Source of the DNA: Alphaproteobacteria bacterium
GTDB lineage: Bacteria > Pseudomonadota > Alphaproteobacteria > Rickettsiales > SXRF01
Reading direction: 5' to 3'
DNA length: 6,123 bases
Assembly (NCBI GenBank): GCA_020050695.1
Contig: JAGVKI010000247.1
Span: 1 to 6,123 of the forward strand
In this document: piece after piece, positions 4,828-6,123 of the stretch
Position numbering within the stretch: position 1 is the first letter of the stretch
Layout: each line of letters begins with the position of its first letter
The notes under the pieces: generated by a model
The model's database searches: none
Told to the model about the DNA's origin: nothing
Seen by the model: only the letters and a program-made list of their open reading frames with translations
Program-made: the position numbers and the translations under genes

Positions 4828-5403
4828 GTGGGCATCATGCCAGATAGCTGGATTCGCGAACAGGCGAAAAAAGGAATGATCGAACCGTACGTAGAGGGCT
4901 TAACCCGTGAAGGGGTGATCTCATATGGTGTCTCATCCTATGGGTATGACGCACGCGTAGCCGATGAATTTAAAATATTCACCAATATTGATTCGGCCAT
5001 TGTGGATCCCAAGGCATTTGCGGCCAATGGTTTTGTCGATCGCCAGGGTCCGGTATGCATTATTCCGCCTAACAGCTTTGCGTTGGCACGTACCGTTGAA
5101 TATTTCCGCATCCCGCGTGATGTGCTGGTCGTATGCGTTGGTAAAAGCACCTACGCGCGCTGTGGCATCATTGTGAATGTCACGCCGCTGGAGCCGGAAT
5201 GGGAAGGGCATGTGACGCTCGAATTTTCCAATACCACACCGCTGCCTGCAAAGATTTACGCCAATGAAGGCGCCTGCCAGTTCCTGTTCCTTAAGGGCGA
5301 TTCGGTATGCGAAGTATCCTATGGCGACCGTAAAGGGAAATACATGCACCAGACCGGTGTAACCTTGCCTAAAGTAGAACTTAAGAAAGAAAGGATTGCT
5401 TAA
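4828..5403 (+). CDS. dcd: dCTP deaminase
   Basis: 191 residues, the family's normal length. Dcd converts dCTP to dUTP and ammonia in the cytosol; dUTP then goes via dUMP to dTMP. Family motifs are clear: [14 protein letters not shown] (30-43), [12 protein letters not shown] (77-88), the active-site loop G-K-S-T-Y-A-R-C-G (105-113) and [11 protein letters not shown] (127-137). S107, R111 and E132 correspond to the catalytic Ser111, Arg115 and Glu138 of E. coli Dcd. The sequence closely follows the alphaproteobacterial form. GTG at 4828 is the start: it encodes the family's M-x-I-M-P-D and has GGGAGA (4815-4820) at good distance, while ATG at 4821 is out of frame. The next gene starts on the base after its TAA stop. 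Confidence 0.97.
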   Translation: MGIMPDSWIREQAKKGMIEPYVEGLTREGVISYGVSSYGYDARVADEFKIFTNIDSAIVDPKAFAANGFVDRQGPVCIIPPNSFALARTVEYFRIPRDVLVVCVGKSTYARCGIIVNVTPLEPEWEGHVTLEFSNTTPLPAKIYANEGACQFLFLKGDSVCEVSYGDRKGKYMHQTGVTLPKVELKKERIA

Positions 5404-5970
5404 ATGGGCTTGCCGGTAGGTTCTGATAATTACGCTCCCCAGCAAGGTGAGAGCGGCGCGGATTACACAACGCGCCTGAAGGCTATTCCTGATGCGCCGC
5501 CATTGGTGCTGCGCGCAGCCAAGATCATCGCAAATGCGATGGAACTGGGAATTTACGACCCTTATTCCACTAACAAAGACACCTTTTCCACGGCGCTGGA
5601 TAATATAACGAATGCGCTCAAAGGCTTTACGACGACCAAAAGCTATGCCGGTGCAAGGGATGACCTGATGCAGGCCGCGATTGAGGGTGTGCAGAAAAGA
5701 ATTGGCGTGAAAGTGGATATTAGTAAGGCCAGAAGCCTTATTGCCGGGAAGGCAGAAAGCAATCTTGAGGGTGATCTGGCTGGCGCTGTAAACAAAACCT
5801 GGGCGGAAATCAAAGATGCTGCTGAACTGGGCGAATCTGCCAATAACAAAAAAGTAGTGGATTCATACAAAGAAACGGTCGATGGCAGACTAAAAGAAAC
5901 AGATCTGTCGCGCCTTGCCCAGGACGTACTGGACCTGCGTGAAAAATTCCGCGACACAAGGAAAAAATAA
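5404..5970 (+). CDS. Hypothetical protein between dcd and murA
   Basis: 188 residues that I do not recognise. There is no signal peptide, membrane segment or cysteine. The first ~25 residues are Gly/Ser/Gln-rich and probably flexible ([20 protein letters not shown]). The remainder alternates Ala- and Lys/Glu/Asp-rich stretches that look largely alpha-helical, with a very charged C-terminus (LRLAQ-like register: [21 protein letters not shown] from about 168). This suggests a cytosolic helical or coiled protein. ATG at 5404 directly abuts the dcd stop, with AAGGA at 5391-5395 inside dcd. Its TAA stop shares base 5970 with the murA ATG (TAATG). The tight packing and host-like base composition argue for a real, co-translated gene. 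A role in nucleotide or cell-wall metabolism cannot be claimed from position alone. Confidence 0.8.
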   Translation: MGLPVGSDNYAPQQGESGADYTTRLKAIPDAPPLVLRAAKIIANAMELGIYDPYSTNKDTFSTALDNITNALKGFTTTKSYAGARDDLMQAAIEGVQKRIGVKVDISKARSLIAGKAESNLEGDLAGAVNKTWAEIKDAAELGESANNKKVVDSYKETVDGRLKETDLSRLAQDVLDLREKFRDTRKK

Positions 5971-6123
5971 TGGATCGTATTCGTATCATAGGCGGCACGC
6001 CGCTCAACGGCACTATCGCTATCAGCGGCGCAAAGAACGCGGCGCTTCCGCTTATGGCGGCATCATTGCTGACCGATGAGACGCTCACGCTTTCTAACAT
6101 GCCGTACCTGGCTGACATCATCA
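5970..6123 (+). CDS. murA: UDP-N-acetylglucosamine 1-carboxyvinyltransferase, N-terminus (3'-partial)
   Basis: MurA catalyses the first committed step of peptidoglycan synthesis, moving enolpyruvate from phosphoenolpyruvate to UDP-GlcNAc in the cytosol. Only the first 51 codons are in the window. They read [14 protein letters not shown], then [14 protein letters not shown] and [13 protein letters not shown], which is the MurA N-terminus. K22-N23 in SGAKNAA are the conserved active-site residues; the catalytic Cys loop lies beyond the window. ATG at 5970 overlaps the previous stop by one base and has AAGGA at 5958-5962, 7 nt upstream, so it is translationally coupled to the upstream gene. Confidence 0.97.
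   Translation, partial: MDRIRIIGGTPLNGTIAISGAKNAALPLMAASLLTDETLTLSNMPYLADII

Noticed and set aside
4933..5445. Long minus-strand frame opposite dcd
   Set aside because: Shadow of the highly conserved dcd reading frame; no recognisable domain or ribosome site.

Overview
The window looks like chromosomal DNA from an alphaproteobacterium. Dcd is of the form typical of that class. The BamE-like lipoprotein ends in the QLLGN-x-GRF motif seen in alphaproteobacterial BamE. The T1SS adaptor, DUF4865 and VOC proteins also fit. Host genes have balanced to G/C-leaning composition (35 of 60 bases are G/C at 5161-5220), while one short insert is strikingly A/T-rich (13 of 60 at 2041-2100). I cannot name the genus.

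Layout. (1) 1-1313, + strand: the C-terminal part of a HlyD/PrtE-type type I secretion adaptor. It is followed after 3 nt, with a strong Shine-Dalgarno, by a small exported protein whose mature N-terminus (C-S-C) and cysteine spacing match the inhibitory N-domain of TIMP metalloprotease inhibitors. (2) 1398-1550: a near-consensus promoter and tRNA-Phe(GAA). (3) 1586-2802: tRNA-Glu(UUC) on the minus strand with two extra partial copies of its 3' end, at 1641-1657 and 2567-2582, in direct orientation. Between the outer copies lies an A/T-rich insert with one intact gene, a CxxC/HIIP/CxxC HNH-like protein. No integrase is visible. A minus-strand terminator-like hairpin lies beyond each outer copy of the tRNA 3' end, as if the native tRNA-Glu terminator was displaced by about 1 kb and a new one supplied. 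(4) 3005-4059, + strand: a DUF4865 gene and a VOC/glyoxalase-fold gene, probably one operon. (5) 4056-4568, minus strand: a BamE-like outer-membrane assembly lipoprotein, converging on the VOC gene with stop codons overlapping by 4 bp. (6) 4828-6123, + strand: dcd, an unrecognised 188-aa protein and the start of murA, with no intergenic space, so almost certainly one operon joining dUTP/dTTP precursor supply and peptidoglycan precursor synthesis.

The two most interesting points are the TIMP-like protein beside a type I secretion adaptor and the integrase-less mini-island at tRNA-Glu. The first parallels known T1SS operons that encode a periplasmic inhibitor of their own secreted metalloprotease, but here the inhibitor fold would be different. 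The second carries a single putative nuclease-like cargo gene.
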